Assembly (NCBI GenBank): GCA_016715195.1
Contig: JADKBB010000001.1
Span: forward strand, 186,001 to 250,000
Reading direction: 5' to 3'
DNA length: 64,000 nt
Source: Candidatus Villigracilis proximus
GTDB taxonomy: Bacteria; Chloroflexota; Anaerolineae; Anaerolineales; Villigracilaceae
Program-made: the position numbers and the translations under genes
Notes under the pieces: model-generated
The model's input: the letters and a program-made list of their open reading frames with translations, nothing else
Database searches by the model: none
What the model was told of the DNA's origin: nothing
Shown: in pieces, positions 26,399 through 35,779 of the stretch
Layout: every line of letters starts with the position of its first letter
Numbering within the stretch: the first letter of the stretch is position 1

Positions 26399-27427
26399 AA
26401 ATCTGTTTGCTCCTGTTAATTTGGACAGGATAAGCCCTTCCCTCGCATTTACCTCTTGATAAATTTTTGCGATCACTTCTTCCAACGGCGGATCGGAGAT
26501 GGTGATATCCACAATATCGCCTGCGCTGGAGAGATGCGACATGACAGAGTCGACTGATGTTTTGGCGGTGTCGAATTTCAACTTCACGCCGTAATGACCG
26601 ACCTTTAGAATTTCAACGCCCTGAATGGCGTAATCTTTTGAAACTTCCTGCGCGTAACGCACTTCCACACGTTTTGTAGTGAGGAATTTGCGTTTTAAAT
26701 TGGAGACCTTGTCTTCGTAGACGATCTGTCCATGATTGACGATGATGACGCGTTTGCACAAGGCTTCGAGATCGCCAGCGTCGTGCGAGGTGAGCAGCAC
26801 GCCCACGCCTTCCTCTTGATTCATGCGTTTGATCGCATCGCGGATGTGCTGTTTGGCGACCACGTCGAGGCCAATGGATGGCTCATCGAGCAGGAGCAGT
26901 TTCGGGCGATGCAGGAGCGAGGCGGCCACTTCACAGCGCATCCGCTGGCCGAGGGAAAGTTTCCGCACGGGCACATCCAGTAAATCCGCGATCTCAAAGG
27001 CTTCGGTCAGATATTCGATGCGCTTTTTGGTTTCGCGGTCATCCAGCTCGTAAATTTTTCCAAATAAAATAAAGGTATCCATGGCGGGCAGGTGATACCA
27101 AAGCTGCGGCCTTTGCCCGAAGACCGTGCCGATGTGATAGGCGAGTTTCTGGCGTTCGGTCCACGGGGTGAAGCCGAGCACTTTGGCCGCGCCGCCGCTG
27201 GGATGCAGAATCCCGGTCAACATTTTGATGGTGGTGGATTTTCCCGCGCCGTTCGGACCGATGAAGCCGAGCAGTTCTCCATCTTCCATTTGGAAGGATA
27301 AATTATGAACCGCTTCAACGGCACTATACTCAGGCTTGATCAGTGCGCGAAGAGAGCCGCTCAGTCCGGCGGCTTTGCGTTTGGTCTGAAAAGTTTTTTG
27401 CAGGTTTACTACTTCGATTGATGCCAT
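26336..27427 (-). CDS. ABC transporter ATPase, ABC-2 exporter type
   Basis: Nucleotide-binding subunit for the two permeases downstream. Walker A is GPNGAGKSTTIKML, the Q-loop region is FGQRPQLWYHLP, the signature is KLSLGQRMRCEVAASLLH, Walker B is LLLLDEPSIGLD, and the switch His is in LLTSHDAGDLEAL. The N terminus carries an insertion before Walker A (LSGSLRALIKPEYSAVEAV) typical of the YhaQ/DUF990-linked group. The last residues (LILSKLTGANRFLDRIWRK) look out of frame. If one G near 26440 is extra, the gene would stop at TAA 26416, just before the ribosome site of the DUF2785 gene. Confidence 0.9.
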   Translation of the reverse strand: MASIEVVNLQKTFQTKRKAAGLSGSLRALIKPEYSAVEAVHNLSFQMEDGELLGFIGPNGAGKSTTIKMLTGILHPSGGAAKVLGFTPWTERQKLAYHIGTVFGQRPQLWYHLPAMDTFILFGKIYELDDRETKKRIEYLTEAFEIADLLDVPVRKLSLGQRMRCEVAASLLHRPKLLLLDEPSIGLDVVAKQHIRDAIKRMNQEEGVGVLLTSHDAGDLEALCKRVIIVNHGQIVYEDKVSNLKRKFLTTKRVEVRYAQEVSKDYAIQGVEILKVGHYGVKLKFDTAKTSVDSVMSHLSSAGDIVDITISDPPLEEVIAKIYQEVNAREGLILSKLTGANRFLDRIWRKINMKFPKVTRSAD

Positions 27428-27487
27428 GATGTTGTAAAATGGTTGGGGAATATGTTTTATAGTATTATAACTTTAAAGAGGTTCCAC

Positions 27488-28153
27488 ATGCGCAAACTAT
27501 ACCTTGTGATGGTGTTGGTGATATTTCTTCAGGCTTGTTCCGCACTTCCTTTTGAGGGAGGCTTGTTTCCCGCTGCGGATACGCCCGGACCAACCTCCAC
27601 GGCGACTATAACTTTTACGCCGACCATTACGCAAACGCCAACCCGAACTCCCACCATCACACCTTCAGCAACGATCGTGCGTATTCCGACTCAGGATCCA
27701 AACTTACCAACATCCACTTTTGCGCCGATCCCGATTTTTATTGGTAAAGATACCGTCACTCCGATCGTTCCTTCCACTCCGGTAAGGCCTGGCCCCGGAT
27801 TTCTTTCGATGACAATTTCTGAGAGCAAGATTTTTTGGGGAGCATGTCAGCCGAATAGCACGAAGATCGTTGTTCAAGTGGAAGACCCCGAGGAAGTATT
27901 TAGCGTGGTTATTTTTGTGCAGGTAAAATCTGCAAAAGAAGAGGATTACACACCGTGGACAACCGGTGACGCCATGCATGATCATCGTGACGGCACATTT
28001 TCATATAATTTGCGTGCCAATCACATCTATGGCCGCAATCAGTATTTGCGATCATGGGTTTTTCTTCAAATGGTGGCGACGAATAAAGATGGTGAGGAAG
28101 TGGGGCGCTCTCTGATTTTTAGAGACCTGATTGCACTTTCTCCGTGTATGTAA
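27488..28153 (+). CDS. Lipoprotein with Thr/Pro-rich linker and beta domain, first half
   Basis: A 221-residue surface lipoprotein from ATG 27488. The signal peptide ends in a lipobox (VIFLQAC), followed by a Thr/Pro-rich spacer of about 70 residues (TSTATITFTPTITQTPTRTP and so on). A domain of about 110 residues then begins GACQPNSTKIVVQVEDPEEVFSV and ends RSLIFRDLIALSPC. The stop TAA 28151-28153 is followed in the same frame by a further Thr/Pro linker and a second copy of the same domain, so this may be the first half of a longer protein. The function is unknown. Confidence 0.7.
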   Translation: MRKLYLVMVLVIFLQACSALPFEGGLFPAADTPGPTSTATITFTPTITQTPTRTPTITPSATIVRIPTQDPNLPTSTFAPIPIFIGKDTVTPIVPSTPVRPGPGFLSMTISESKIFWGACQPNSTKIVVQVEDPEEVFSVVIFVQVKSAKEEDYTPWTTGDAMHDHRDGTFSYNLRANHIYGRNQYLRSWVFLQMVATNKDGEEVGRSLIFRDLIALSPCM

Positions 28154-28234
28154 TATTTTGTCAATAATACATCCACTGAAATCCCAAGTCCCACGCCCAC
28201 TGTTCCCACGCCTACATATACGGTCACGCCTACG

Positions 28235-28756
28235 TTGGTAGGTTTGAAGACAGTCACACGCACCCCCGACTTTACCCCAACTCTGGTAACAGAAACACCA
28301 TTGTTTTTGATCACACCGAATACAGCCACCCCAAGCGTACAAATGGAAGGGTTTGTTTCGGTCGTTGTTTCAGGCACGGCATTTTATAAGACCGCAGGGT
28401 GTGAACCCATTTCTGTAAAATTCACGGCGCAGGCCGGCGACCCGGTGAATGTTGCTTTTGTTGTGTTGTTTGTCCGCTTTAAAAGTAAACAGTCTGGAGC
28501 AACCAGCGAATGGACAAGTATCCCCACGCAAAATCTTGGCGCGGGCACATTTACACATGATTTAATTTCAGAAGAAATGAAAGGCGTCGATGCTTTCAAA
28601 AACGCCTGGATTCAATATCAATTTGTTGCCACCAATGCCAAAACACGCGAGATCGGGCGGACGGCCATCTTTAGCGAAAGCTTAACTCTATTGGATTGCG
28701 AACCGCCAACTCCCACTCCATCTTTAATTCCAACCCCCACACTGTTAAAGCCATGA
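28235..28756 (+). CDS. Second beta domain, in frame with the preceding lipoprotein
   Basis: The frame is open from 28154, directly after the TAA of the preceding lipoprotein. A TTG at 28235 is the first plausible start, but has no ribosome site. The sequence is a Thr/Pro linker (TPTYTVTPTL), then AGCEPISVKFTAQAGDPVNVAFVVLFVRFKSK and QFVATNAKTREIGRTAIFSESLTLLDC, homologous domain-for-domain to the first half (GACQP, VFSVVIFVQVKSA, QMVATNKDGEEVGRSLIFRDLIAL). There is no signal peptide of its own, so it is probably the second half of one two-domain lipoprotein. It ends with a 4-base overlap into the sirtuin gene. Confidence 0.55.
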   Translation: MVGLKTVTRTPDFTPTLVTETPLFLITPNTATPSVQMEGFVSVVVSGTAFYKTAGCEPISVKFTAQAGDPVNVAFVVLFVRFKSKQSGATSEWTSIPTQNLGAGTFTHDLISEEMKGVDAFKNAWIQYQFVATNAKTREIGRTAIFSESLTLLDCEPPTPTPSLIPTPTLLKP

Positions 28757-29499
28757 TTGAATTTCCTCCTGAACTAATTCGATACTTGACGAAAGCATCG
28801 CGTGTCGCTGTCTTAACTGGAGCTGGAGTCTCACAAGAAAGCGGACTCCGCACTTTTAGAGACGCCCAGTCCGGTCTATGGGCACAGTATAAACCTGAAG
28901 ATTTAGCTACTCCCCGGGCATTTGCGCGAGACCCCAAACTCGTTTGGGATTGGTACGCATTCCGGCGTGAGGCAACTAAAGGCGCGCGTCCGAATGCAGG
29001 CCATTACGCGCTGGTGGAAATGGAAAAGAATATTCCCGAATTCACCCTCATCACACAGAATGTGGATGGTTTGCATCGCATGGCAGGCAGTAAAAATATT
29101 CTTGAGCTGCATGGCAATATCCTAAATGTCCGCTGTTCAGAATGCGGGATGTTTGCTGAAACCTGGGGGAATGACCTTGAATTTGTGCCGCGCTGTGAAT
29201 ATTGCAATGGACTGTTGCGTCCCGATGTGATCTGGTTTGAAGAGTCTCTGCCGCGAGACCAGTTAGAAGCAGCCGTACAGGCAACACGCACTTGTCAAGT
29301 CTTCTTCTCCATCGGCACATCGGGTGTTGTGCATCCGGCTGCTGCGCTGGCAAGTGCTGCAAAAGCCGAAGGCTCGGTTGTGATCGAAGTCAACGCAGAA
29401 CCAACTCCGCTTACATCCAAAGTTGACTTTGCGTTGCATGGAAAGTCAGGTGAGATATTGCCGGAGCTGGTAAAAGCAATATGGAAGAGTGGTATGTGA
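28753..29499 (+). CDS. cobB: NAD-dependent protein deacylase, sirtuin
   Basis: A 248-residue Sir2 enzyme that removes acyl groups from lysines using NAD. It has GAGVSQESGLRTFRD (NAD binding), TQNVDGLH, the catalytic His in LELHGN, a zinc ribbon with CSEC and CEYC pairs, and TSGVVHPAAALAS. A YAFRR motif in the cofactor loop (Tyr plus Arg three residues on) matches class III sirtuins that prefer succinyl or malonyl groups. The ATG overlaps the upstream stop by 4 bases, linking its translation to the lipoprotein gene. Confidence 0.93.
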   Translation: MIEFPPELIRYLTKASRVAVLTGAGVSQESGLRTFRDAQSGLWAQYKPEDLATPRAFARDPKLVWDWYAFRREATKGARPNAGHYALVEMEKNIPEFTLITQNVDGLHRMAGSKNILELHGNILNVRCSECGMFAETWGNDLEFVPRCEYCNGLLRPDVIWFEESLPRDQLEAAVQATRTCQVFFSIGTSGVVHPAAALASAAKAEGSVVIEVNAEPTPLTSKVDFALHGKSGEILPELVKAIWKSGM

Positions 29500-29524
29500 T
29501 ATATGTCTCGCAGTGACAATGGCG

Positions 29525-29573
29525 AAACAGAAAACACCCACTGACTTTAACGGTCAGTGAGTGTTTTCTGTTT
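29525..29573. terminator. Bidirectional terminator between convergent genes
   Basis: AAACAGAAAACACCCACTGAC is mirrored by GTCAGTGAGTGTTTTCTGTTT with one mismatch in 20 pairs and a short loop. It can serve cobB on the plus strand and the giant membrane protein gene on the minus strand. Confidence 0.85.
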
Positions 29574-29610
29574 AAGAACGATGTGCTATTTGCTGATAAT
29601 GCTTGCTATC

Positions 29611-32600
29611 CTATGCCCGCCAGTCGCTCAAGACTTCTCCAAGTTTTGTAATTCGTTCCCGCATAAGTACGGCCAGAACACCCAATAAGAGCAAAAGGAT
29701 TCCTGAACATCCGATCAGCACAACCGCTGAGATTCCTTTTAGGGCGCTGTAAAGAACTGTGATTACTCCAAGTACTACAAATCCAATGGGCGCCAATACG
29801 AGACTACGTGAGCGAATGACAACTCCATAAGTTAATACTACAAGTGATTGAAAGAATATGACATAGAAATAAGCCAATTCACCTGTGTTTACCATTTGAA
29901 TATAAGTGGTTCCCAGCAAGACCAGCTGTGAAACCATACCCATCAGGAAGGTGCCCGCCTTGCTGCCGATGCGCGTCAGCAGGTAATGCTGGATCATGCC
30001 CAGCAGCGCAGCGCCGATGGAATAGAATTGCGGTTCATCCACATTCAGTTCCATCAGCAAAATAAAATAGGACATGAGATATAGCGCATTGGCTGGGAAT
30101 CCCAGCCACACATTGCGGCGTTTGAAAGCTTCCACTGAAATCATGGTTGCGGTCACTGCAGCAGGGATCGCGGCTGAGAGTCCGCCTTTGATGGGCGCGA
30201 GAAAAGATGTGATCAACCCGAAGCCCAATCCGCTTGTCCACAAGACGAACGACCAGGTGAAATTATCCAATACAGAGTTCTTCGGCGCATCCTTCGACAG
30301 GATCTGACTCAGCCCGTAGTAAAACGCGGTGATGACCGCGATCGGTACGAACCATTCGTTTAATCCCAGTGCGCGCATGATGTAAATCACAGTGAAGATA
30401 AAAAACAGAGTGACACTATACCCAAGAATCGGCTGTTGATATAACAAGCAATACGCAAGCAGAACGATGGTGTAAACGCCAAAACAGATCGCTGCCACTT
30501 CTGGAAAATCAACACCTTTGATCATCAAATATCCGGCATTCCATAAAACAAGCGCGCCGCCCAGACCGCGCATCGGCCAGGCGAACAAGCGCGGCGCAGG
30601 ATAGGTCTTGTATAAGATGGCATCCAAGCCAAGCCAAAGTAAGCTGATCGCAAGCGCGATGTATGCAAATTCTGTCACATTGAAATCGCGCAGGATCATG
30701 AAGATTGCAGTTGAGAAAAATAGTTGCGCCCCTGCTTCGAACAGACTTTCCTTTCGCACAAACATTTCTGCCGCAAATAGAAGCGCGATGATAGCCATGA
30801 ACCATCCGCTATTTTCTTTGAAAATGAATAGCGCGCTCAACGAGATCATACTTCCCAACGCCCGTGCGCTATTGCGCAGCATTTCACCCCAATCTTTTTT
30901 GCCGCCAAAGAGCAGCCCAAACGCAAAGTATAGAACGGCAAGCACAGTCAATGCGGAGAGCCATAGATCAAGTTTGAAAAAATCAAGCGTGTAAAAAATA
31001 GTCAACGGGAAATATGCAGCGGGGATATAGCCAAGCAGCGGATTTCTACGCAGGTAAGTATTTATAAGAAATAGCAAAGTGTAAATGCCAAAACAAATTG
31101 CAGTTTGTGATGGGTGCTCCACTCCAAAAATGAACAACAAAACAATATTTGTAATCGCGGCGATACCGCCAAGTCCCCATACAATTTGCATAAGAGGCCG
31201 TGCACTCTTAAATGTTTTGAAGAAGAACATATCCAATATTAACCAGACCGAGCCGATCGCAAGAAAATAATACGCGAGCTCTGTTACCTCGAACTCCTGC
31301 AGCAGCATAAAAGCAGACATCCCCGCAAATAAATGCACGCCCGCTTCCAACCAGCCGTTTTGACGCACGAACATTTCCACAATGAACAGGAATGCAGTCA
31401 CAGCGATGAAATATCCGCCGAAGTCTTTTTCCATGATCAAAGCGGATGCAGACACGATGGAGCTGAGTATCAATCCACTCACACGCATCATCTCTGACCA
31501 TGAAACTGGTTCGCCTGTTTGAGCTTTGATTCCTCTGATGGCGAATCCAATTACATAATACAAGACCGCGAGTCCTGTCAGCACAGGCAGCCATGCGTCC
31601 AAATTTTCATATTCAAGCGCGACGAAGATCGACAGGGCAAGATAGGCGGCGGGAATAAACCCATACGCCGCTTTGCGCTGAACAAGCGTATAGATCGCAA
31701 AGAAAACAGCGTAGATCGCAAAACTGACAGAGATGCGCAGCAGGTCGCTTTCCCCGATCAAGGCCAGACTGGCAAGAAGCGCCAGCACTGCACCCAAACC
31801 TTTCGCGATCCACTCCAATAAACGCGGAGAGTGATAGGTGCGGGAGAAGATCAGATCCAGGCTGAGGATCACCAGACTTAAGGCCATTAAAGTATATCTG
31901 CTTTCCTGTATGTTGAAATCCAACAAGATCAAATGTGCGGCAATCGATAAAACGACATGGGCGCCAATTTCAAATAACCCCTGCTTACGGCTGTACATTT
32001 GCACAATAAACAGCAAACTGATTAACGCAATGAACCATCCGCTGTGTTCTTTTAGTGCGGTCAATGCCACCAGAGAGAGAATACTGCCAAGGATTAATCC
32101 ACTGGCTTCAAGCATGGTGCGCCACGCCGCGCGGACTTCGACCTTCCTGAGTGCGTACCCGCTGAAGAAGTAGATCACACTTAGAATGCTTAAGGCTTCG
32201 AGCCAGAAATTCAAATTGAAATGATTTAATGTGTATAAAATACTGATGGCAAGCGCCGTGGTCGCAATGTAGCCGATCCACGCCTGATCGTAGCGGATGG
32301 CATATATCGCAAAGAAGACCGCATAAACACCAAAGACAATAGCCGTGTTGATTAGCGGTGATGTTTCAGCCGGCGCAAAGACAATGAAATTATAGGCAGT
32401 GAATAACGCGCCATAAATACGCGGCGGAATACGCCACGCCTGATCGATCGAAAAATCCGCTTTTAGGAATAGATCCGGTAAAAGGAAGATCAGACTCAAG
32501 ACCAGGAGCGGATACCCTTCGAAGATGTTTAGTTTTGTAATGAAGGGTAATGCGAAAATAGCAAAGTAGGCGATGATAAAGTTGAACAAAGCCAGCGCCC

Positions 32601-34203
32601 ATAACCATCCACGCGGACGGAGGAGATGCAGTGTGCCGTAGACCATAAACACACTGACTGCTGTCGCAAGCCCAACCTCTGTTTTGTAAAATCCGCTGAT
32701 TACTGCAATTGCAAAGGTAGGAATGGATGCAAGTAATACTGGCAGACTGTATTGCCGCGTTGTTTGTAGTCTATGAACAATGTCACCGGAGATCGCGGTC
32801 AGTAAGCCCCAGCCTGCAAACAGGATCACAGTCCCTGTGTCTTCAAGGCGCAGGGCGAGGCTGATAAACCACGGTATTGGAATGAGCGTTGCAGCAGCCA
32901 GCCACGGGAAGAAAAATATGGGGAATAGCAAATTTGAAACTGAATAAAAGATAAACGCAAATCCCCACGTAAAGGCAGAAGCCAGATTCCAGAGCGGCGT
33001 TGTAGATGGCTCAAAGGCTTGCGTGAGAAGAAGTGTGAGCGATGCGCCGATCACCGCGATTTGGAAAACTTGCGCAGTAAAGAAAAGCGGAAGTGAGAAT
33101 GTATTGTCTTTCCATGTTTTGAGCGCCCACGTGCCAGCCAGGCCGGTGATCGCAGTCAGGCTCAACATTAGTACATAAAATTCTGCTTCGGCCTCAAACA
33201 TCCCGCCGATGCGAAAGAGTGCAACTGAAAAGGCCACAAATGCTGTAACGCTGAATACACGAGATTCGTATAGCCACGTTCCGAATCCCCAAACCAGCGC
33301 CATAAATGCGGAGACGAATACCCAATAGGCGGCGCTGAATTGCAAGGATAGATCAAGAGATTCTTCCATCACGTTTGCGGTAATGGGCAGCAGGAAGGAG
33401 AAAACAATAAAGAGCGCAAAACTTGGTTGCGGCAACCTCTTGCGAATGGCGACGGAGAGTCCGCCAAAGATGATCGTGGCGATGATAAGAATCGGCAGGC
33501 GCGCCGCAGGAGATAATGCCGCGAGAATGGCCGCAGAAGCGATCACAAAGAACGCGCCAAGATATAACGCGATCTTGATGCTGGTTTCGCTTAAAAGGGT
33601 TTGTAGGAGCGTGGGACGTGGTCCGCTGGGGATGGGTTGTGGTTTTGGCTCTGGAGTGGATAAAGGCACGCTGACTGCCACTGCTGGAACGTTAACCGGT
33701 TCAGGCTGGACAACGGGGGCGGGTGCCTGTTGTGCTGACGGAGATGCCACGGGTGAAGCAACTGCCGGTTGGACAGGAGCAGGTTTCGGCGGAGTCTGAT
33801 GCGTTTGTTTGGGAGGAGGGGCAGGCGTGAGGTCGAAATCGTATCGGCGGCGAAGTACTTCAGCAGCGTGGCCTTTTAAAATTCCAAGCTTTTGCCATTC
33901 GCCGATCTCCGCCAAAAGAACATGACGATTGCCGCGTTCGACCTTGTTGAAACGGCTGCGGACATTGCGCTGCGTGGAGAGATCAAGCGCGGCAAGCGCA
34001 TCCTTGCGGACATCTTCGTTCTCGTCATGCAGCGCAAGTTTTTCAAGTTCGTTGCGGATGGCTTCGCTGCTGTATGTGAGCGAGTGTAGTTGCTCAATGC
34101 CGTTTATGCGTTCAACATCATCGCCGCTTTTTAACTTTTCGAGAATCTCTCTGAGGATGTCTTCAGGTTTCCGCGATTGATTTTCTGTCATGCCATTCTC
34201 CAT
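29611..34203 (-). CDS. Giant polytopic membrane protein with HEAT-like N terminus and about 205-residue internal repeats
   Basis: A 1530-residue protein. Residues 1-75 look like HEAT-type helices (RINGIEQLHSLTYSSEAIRNELEKLALHDENEDVRKDALAAL). Residues 85-121 include EIGEWQKLGILKGHAAEVLRRRY, similar to the cytoplasmic motif before DUF2157-type membrane proteins. Residues 122-200 form a Pro/Ala linker. From about 207 to 1515 it is almost entirely membrane helices, roughly 40-50. A module recurs about every 205 residues: FGVYAVFFAIY near 624, 828, 1038 and 1241; LLDFNIQE-type near 760, 968, 1170 and 1381; GWF-type near 722, 929 and 1132. The first ATG (34203) or the one at 34191 could be the start. 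I know no function for this protein. Confidence 0.85.
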   Translation of the reverse strand: MENGMTENQSRKPEDILREILEKLKSGDDVERINGIEQLHSLTYSSEAIRNELEKLALHDENEDVRKDALAALDLSTQRNVRSRFNKVERGNRHVLLAEIGEWQKLGILKGHAAEVLRRRYDFDLTPAPPPKQTHQTPPKPAPVQPAVASPVASPSAQQAPAPVVQPEPVNVPAVAVSVPLSTPEPKPQPIPSGPRPTLLQTLLSETSIKIALYLGAFFVIASAAILAALSPAARLPILIIATIIFGGLSVAIRKRLPQPSFALFIVFSFLLPITANVMEESLDLSLQFSAAYWVFVSAFMALVWGFGTWLYESRVFSVTAFVAFSVALFRIGGMFEAEAEFYVLMLSLTAITGLAGTWALKTWKDNTFSLPLFFTAQVFQIAVIGASLTLLLTQAFEPSTTPLWNLASAFTWGFAFIFYSVSNLLFPIFFFPWLAAATLIPIPWFISLALRLEDTGTVILFAGWGLLTAISGDIVHRLQTTRQYSLPVLLASIPTFAIAVISGFYKTEVGLATAVSVFMVYGTLHLLRPRGWLWALALFNFIIAYFAIFALPFITKLNIFEGYPLLVLSLIFLLPDLFLKADFSIDQAWRIPPRIYGALFTAYNFIVFAPAETSPLINTAIVFGVYAVFFAIYAIRYDQAWIGYIATTALAISILYTLNHFNLNFWLEALSILSVIYFFSGYALRKVEVRAAWRTMLEASGLILGSILSLVALTALKEHSGWFIALISLLFIVQMYSRKQGLFEIGAHVVLSIAAHLILLDFNIQESRYTLMALSLVILSLDLIFSRTYHSPRLLEWIAKGLGAVLALLASLALIGESDLLRISVSFAIYAVFFAIYTLVQRKAAYGFIPAAYLALSIFVALEYENLDAWLPVLTGLAVLYYVIGFAIRGIKAQTGEPVSWSEMMRVSGLILSSIVSASALIMEKDFGGYFIAVTAFLFIVEMFVRQNGWLEAGVHLFAGMSAFMLLQEFEVTELAYYFLAIGSVWLILDMFFFKTFKSARPLMQIVWGLGGIAAITNIVLLFIFGVEHPSQTAICFGIYTLLFLINTYLRRNPLLGYIPAAYFPLTIFYTLDFFKLDLWLSALTVLAVLYFAFGLLFGGKKDWGEMLRNSARALGSMISLSALFIFKENSGWFMAIIALLFAAEMFVRKESLFEAGAQLFFSTAIFMILRDFNVTEFAYIALAISLLWLGLDAILYKTYPAPRLFAWPMRGLGGALVLWNAGYLMIKGVDFPEVAAICFGVYTIVLLAYCLLYQQPILGYSVTLFFIFTVIYIMRALGLNEWFVPIAVITAFYYGLSQILSKDAPKNSVLDNFTWSFVLWTSGLGFGLITSFLAPIKGGLSAAIPAAVTATMISVEAFKRRNVWLGFPANALYLMSYFILLMELNVDEPQFYSIGAALLGMIQHYLLTRIGSKAGTFLMGMVSQLVLLGTTYIQMVNTGELAYFYVIFFQSLVVLTYGVVIRSRSLVLAPIGFVVLGVITVLYSALKGISAVVLIGCSGILLLLLGVLAVLMRERITKLGEVLSDWRA

Positions 34204-34337
34204 TGTCTTGATTGCCCGGCAAATAAAAAATAATTCCTGATTTTACAACCCTAAAACAACGAATCTGTTTCTCGGGACGCGCTCATGATACCCTGTGTTT
34301 GGCTTGTCTGACTGCCAAAAGACGCCAGTTTGAGAAT

Positions 34338-34376
34338 CAAAAAGCGAATTGAGTTTGAGGTTGAATTCGCTTTTTG
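34338..34376 (-). terminator. Terminator after the last GH13 gene
   Basis: CAAAAAGCGAATT pairs perfectly with AATTCGCTTTTTG (13 bases) around a 13-base loop, in the gap after the stop of the GH13 gene at 34404 on the minus strand. The A/T ends of the stem give U-rich flanks. Confidence 0.75.
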
Positions 34377-34403
34377 AAATGGTCTTTATATATAAATGGG
34401 AAA

Positions 34404-35708
34404 TTACTTGATAAATATGTGATATGCCCAGGGTTGTAATTTCAATTGAGTAGAGTCGGATATTTCAACCTGCTGTTCGTTTGTGAAATCTGTATAGTTT
34501 CCGTGGCATAGGCTTTCATGGAATTGCACGGTCTGTGATTCTGTAGAAAAATTGAATACGGCAAAGACTTTGTCTTTTTCATTCTGACGTACAAAGCTGA
34601 ATACTTTGTCGGCAACGGTGTTCGGTACGCGGATCATTCTTGCGCCCCATTTTGCATTCCACAGTGCAGTGTTTTTCTTTTTCAATGCGAACAACTTTTT
34701 ATACAACGCGCCGACCGGATGTTCCTGCCAGTCGATGGTATCTTTTTCAAAGAAGGGAAGTCGCTTGCTTTCACCGGCTTCCTGTCCATTGTAGAGCAGG
34801 GGCAGGCCTTCACTGACCACAGACAGCGCGATGATGGCTTCCACTGCATCGCCAAACTGTTCGTATTGTGTTCCTTCCCATGAGTTTTTATCGTGATTGC
34901 TGAGGAAGAGCATACGCATAATGTCGAAAGGATAGGCTTTCTCATTCCATGAGTAATAAATAAAAAGCGCGTTGACATCGGCTTTGCCTTTTGCGATCGC
35001 AAGCATGGTGTCGTACCAACTCCAGGCGTAGGTCATATCAAAGGCTTGCTCGTGCAGGTCACGTGATTCCCATTCCGCCAGCATGAAGACTGGTTTGATC
35101 GCATCCAATTCCTTGCGGACAACATTCCAAAAATCGGTGGGGACAAAGCCCGCCACATCGCATCGGAATCCGTCGATATCTGCTTCCCGTACCCAGAATT
35201 TCATCGCCTCTGACATATATTCGCGAACCTGCGGCTTGGAATAATCCAGATCAATAATGTCTGACCAATCCCACCACGGCGTTGGGTGAAAGTCACCTTT
35301 CCAGTTGCGGGCGTACCAATCAGGGTGTGCGCTGGCGAGGACACTGTCCCAGGCAGTGTGATTGGGAACCCAATCCAAAATGACGTGCATTCCCATGGCA
35401 TGTGCTGCCTGAACAAAATGTTTCAGATCCTCCATGGTTCCGAATTCATGATTAACGCTGTAATAATCCTTGACCGCGTATGGGCTGCCTAAAGTTCCTT
35501 TACGGTTTTTCTCTCCGATCTCATGGATGGGCATTAACCATAAAATATCCACGCCCAGATCTTTGAGTCGCGGAAAGTGTGTTTCTGCGGCATGGAATGT
35601 CCCTTCATGGGTGAATTGACGGGTATTGATCTGATAGATAACCGCATCTTTGCTCCATTCAGGATGAATGAGTTTTACAGGTGGAATGGGTTGGTGGGAA
35701 GCCTTCAT
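34404..35708 (-). CDS. GH13 alpha-amylase family glycosidase (cytoplasmic)
   Basis: A 434-residue TIM-barrel glycosidase without signal peptide. GH13 motifs: DWVPNHT (region I), the nucleophile Asp in GFRCDVAGF (II), the acid Glu in FMLAEWE (III) and the transition-state Asp in FLSNHDKNSW (IV). A short C-terminal beta domain follows (VFAVFNFSTESQTVQF). The size and the compact WLMPIHEIGEKNRKGTLGSPYAVKDYY segment fit alpha-amylase or oligo-alpha-glucosidase. It is the last of three GH13 genes after an oligosaccharide ABC importer, so it probably trims imported maltodextrins. It is preceded by its own hairpin gap. Confidence 0.9.
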   Translation of the reverse strand: MKASHQPIPPVKLIHPEWSKDAVIYQINTRQFTHEGTFHAAETHFPRLKDLGVDILWLMPIHEIGEKNRKGTLGSPYAVKDYYSVNHEFGTMEDLKHFVQAAHAMGMHVILDWVPNHTAWDSVLASAHPDWYARNWKGDFHPTPWWDWSDIIDLDYSKPQVREYMSEAMKFWVREADIDGFRCDVAGFVPTDFWNVVRKELDAIKPVFMLAEWESRDLHEQAFDMTYAWSWYDTMLAIAKGKADVNALFIYYSWNEKAYPFDIMRMLFLSNHDKNSWEGTQYEQFGDAVEAIIALSVVSEGLPLLYNGQEAGESKRLPFFEKDTIDWQEHPVGALYKKLFALKKKNTALWNAKWGARMIRVPNTVADKVFSFVRQNEKDKVFAVFNFSTESQTVQFHESLCHGNYTDFTNEQQVEISDSTQLKLQPWAYHIFIK

Positions 35709-35744
35709 GATATGTCTTTTTGTTTTGATAAATTAATTAAGGAA

Positions 35745-35772
35745 AAGGTCAGGCGGTTTAACCGCCTGACCT
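35745..35772 (-). terminator. Hairpin between GH13 genes
   Basis: AAGGTCAGGCGGTT and its exact complement AACCGCCTGACCTT form a 12-14 base stem with an almost closed loop, 7 bases after the stop of the neopullulanase-like gene. It could terminate, or protect the upstream mRNA while allowing some read-through. Confidence 0.8.
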
Positions 35773-35779
35773 TCGCTTT

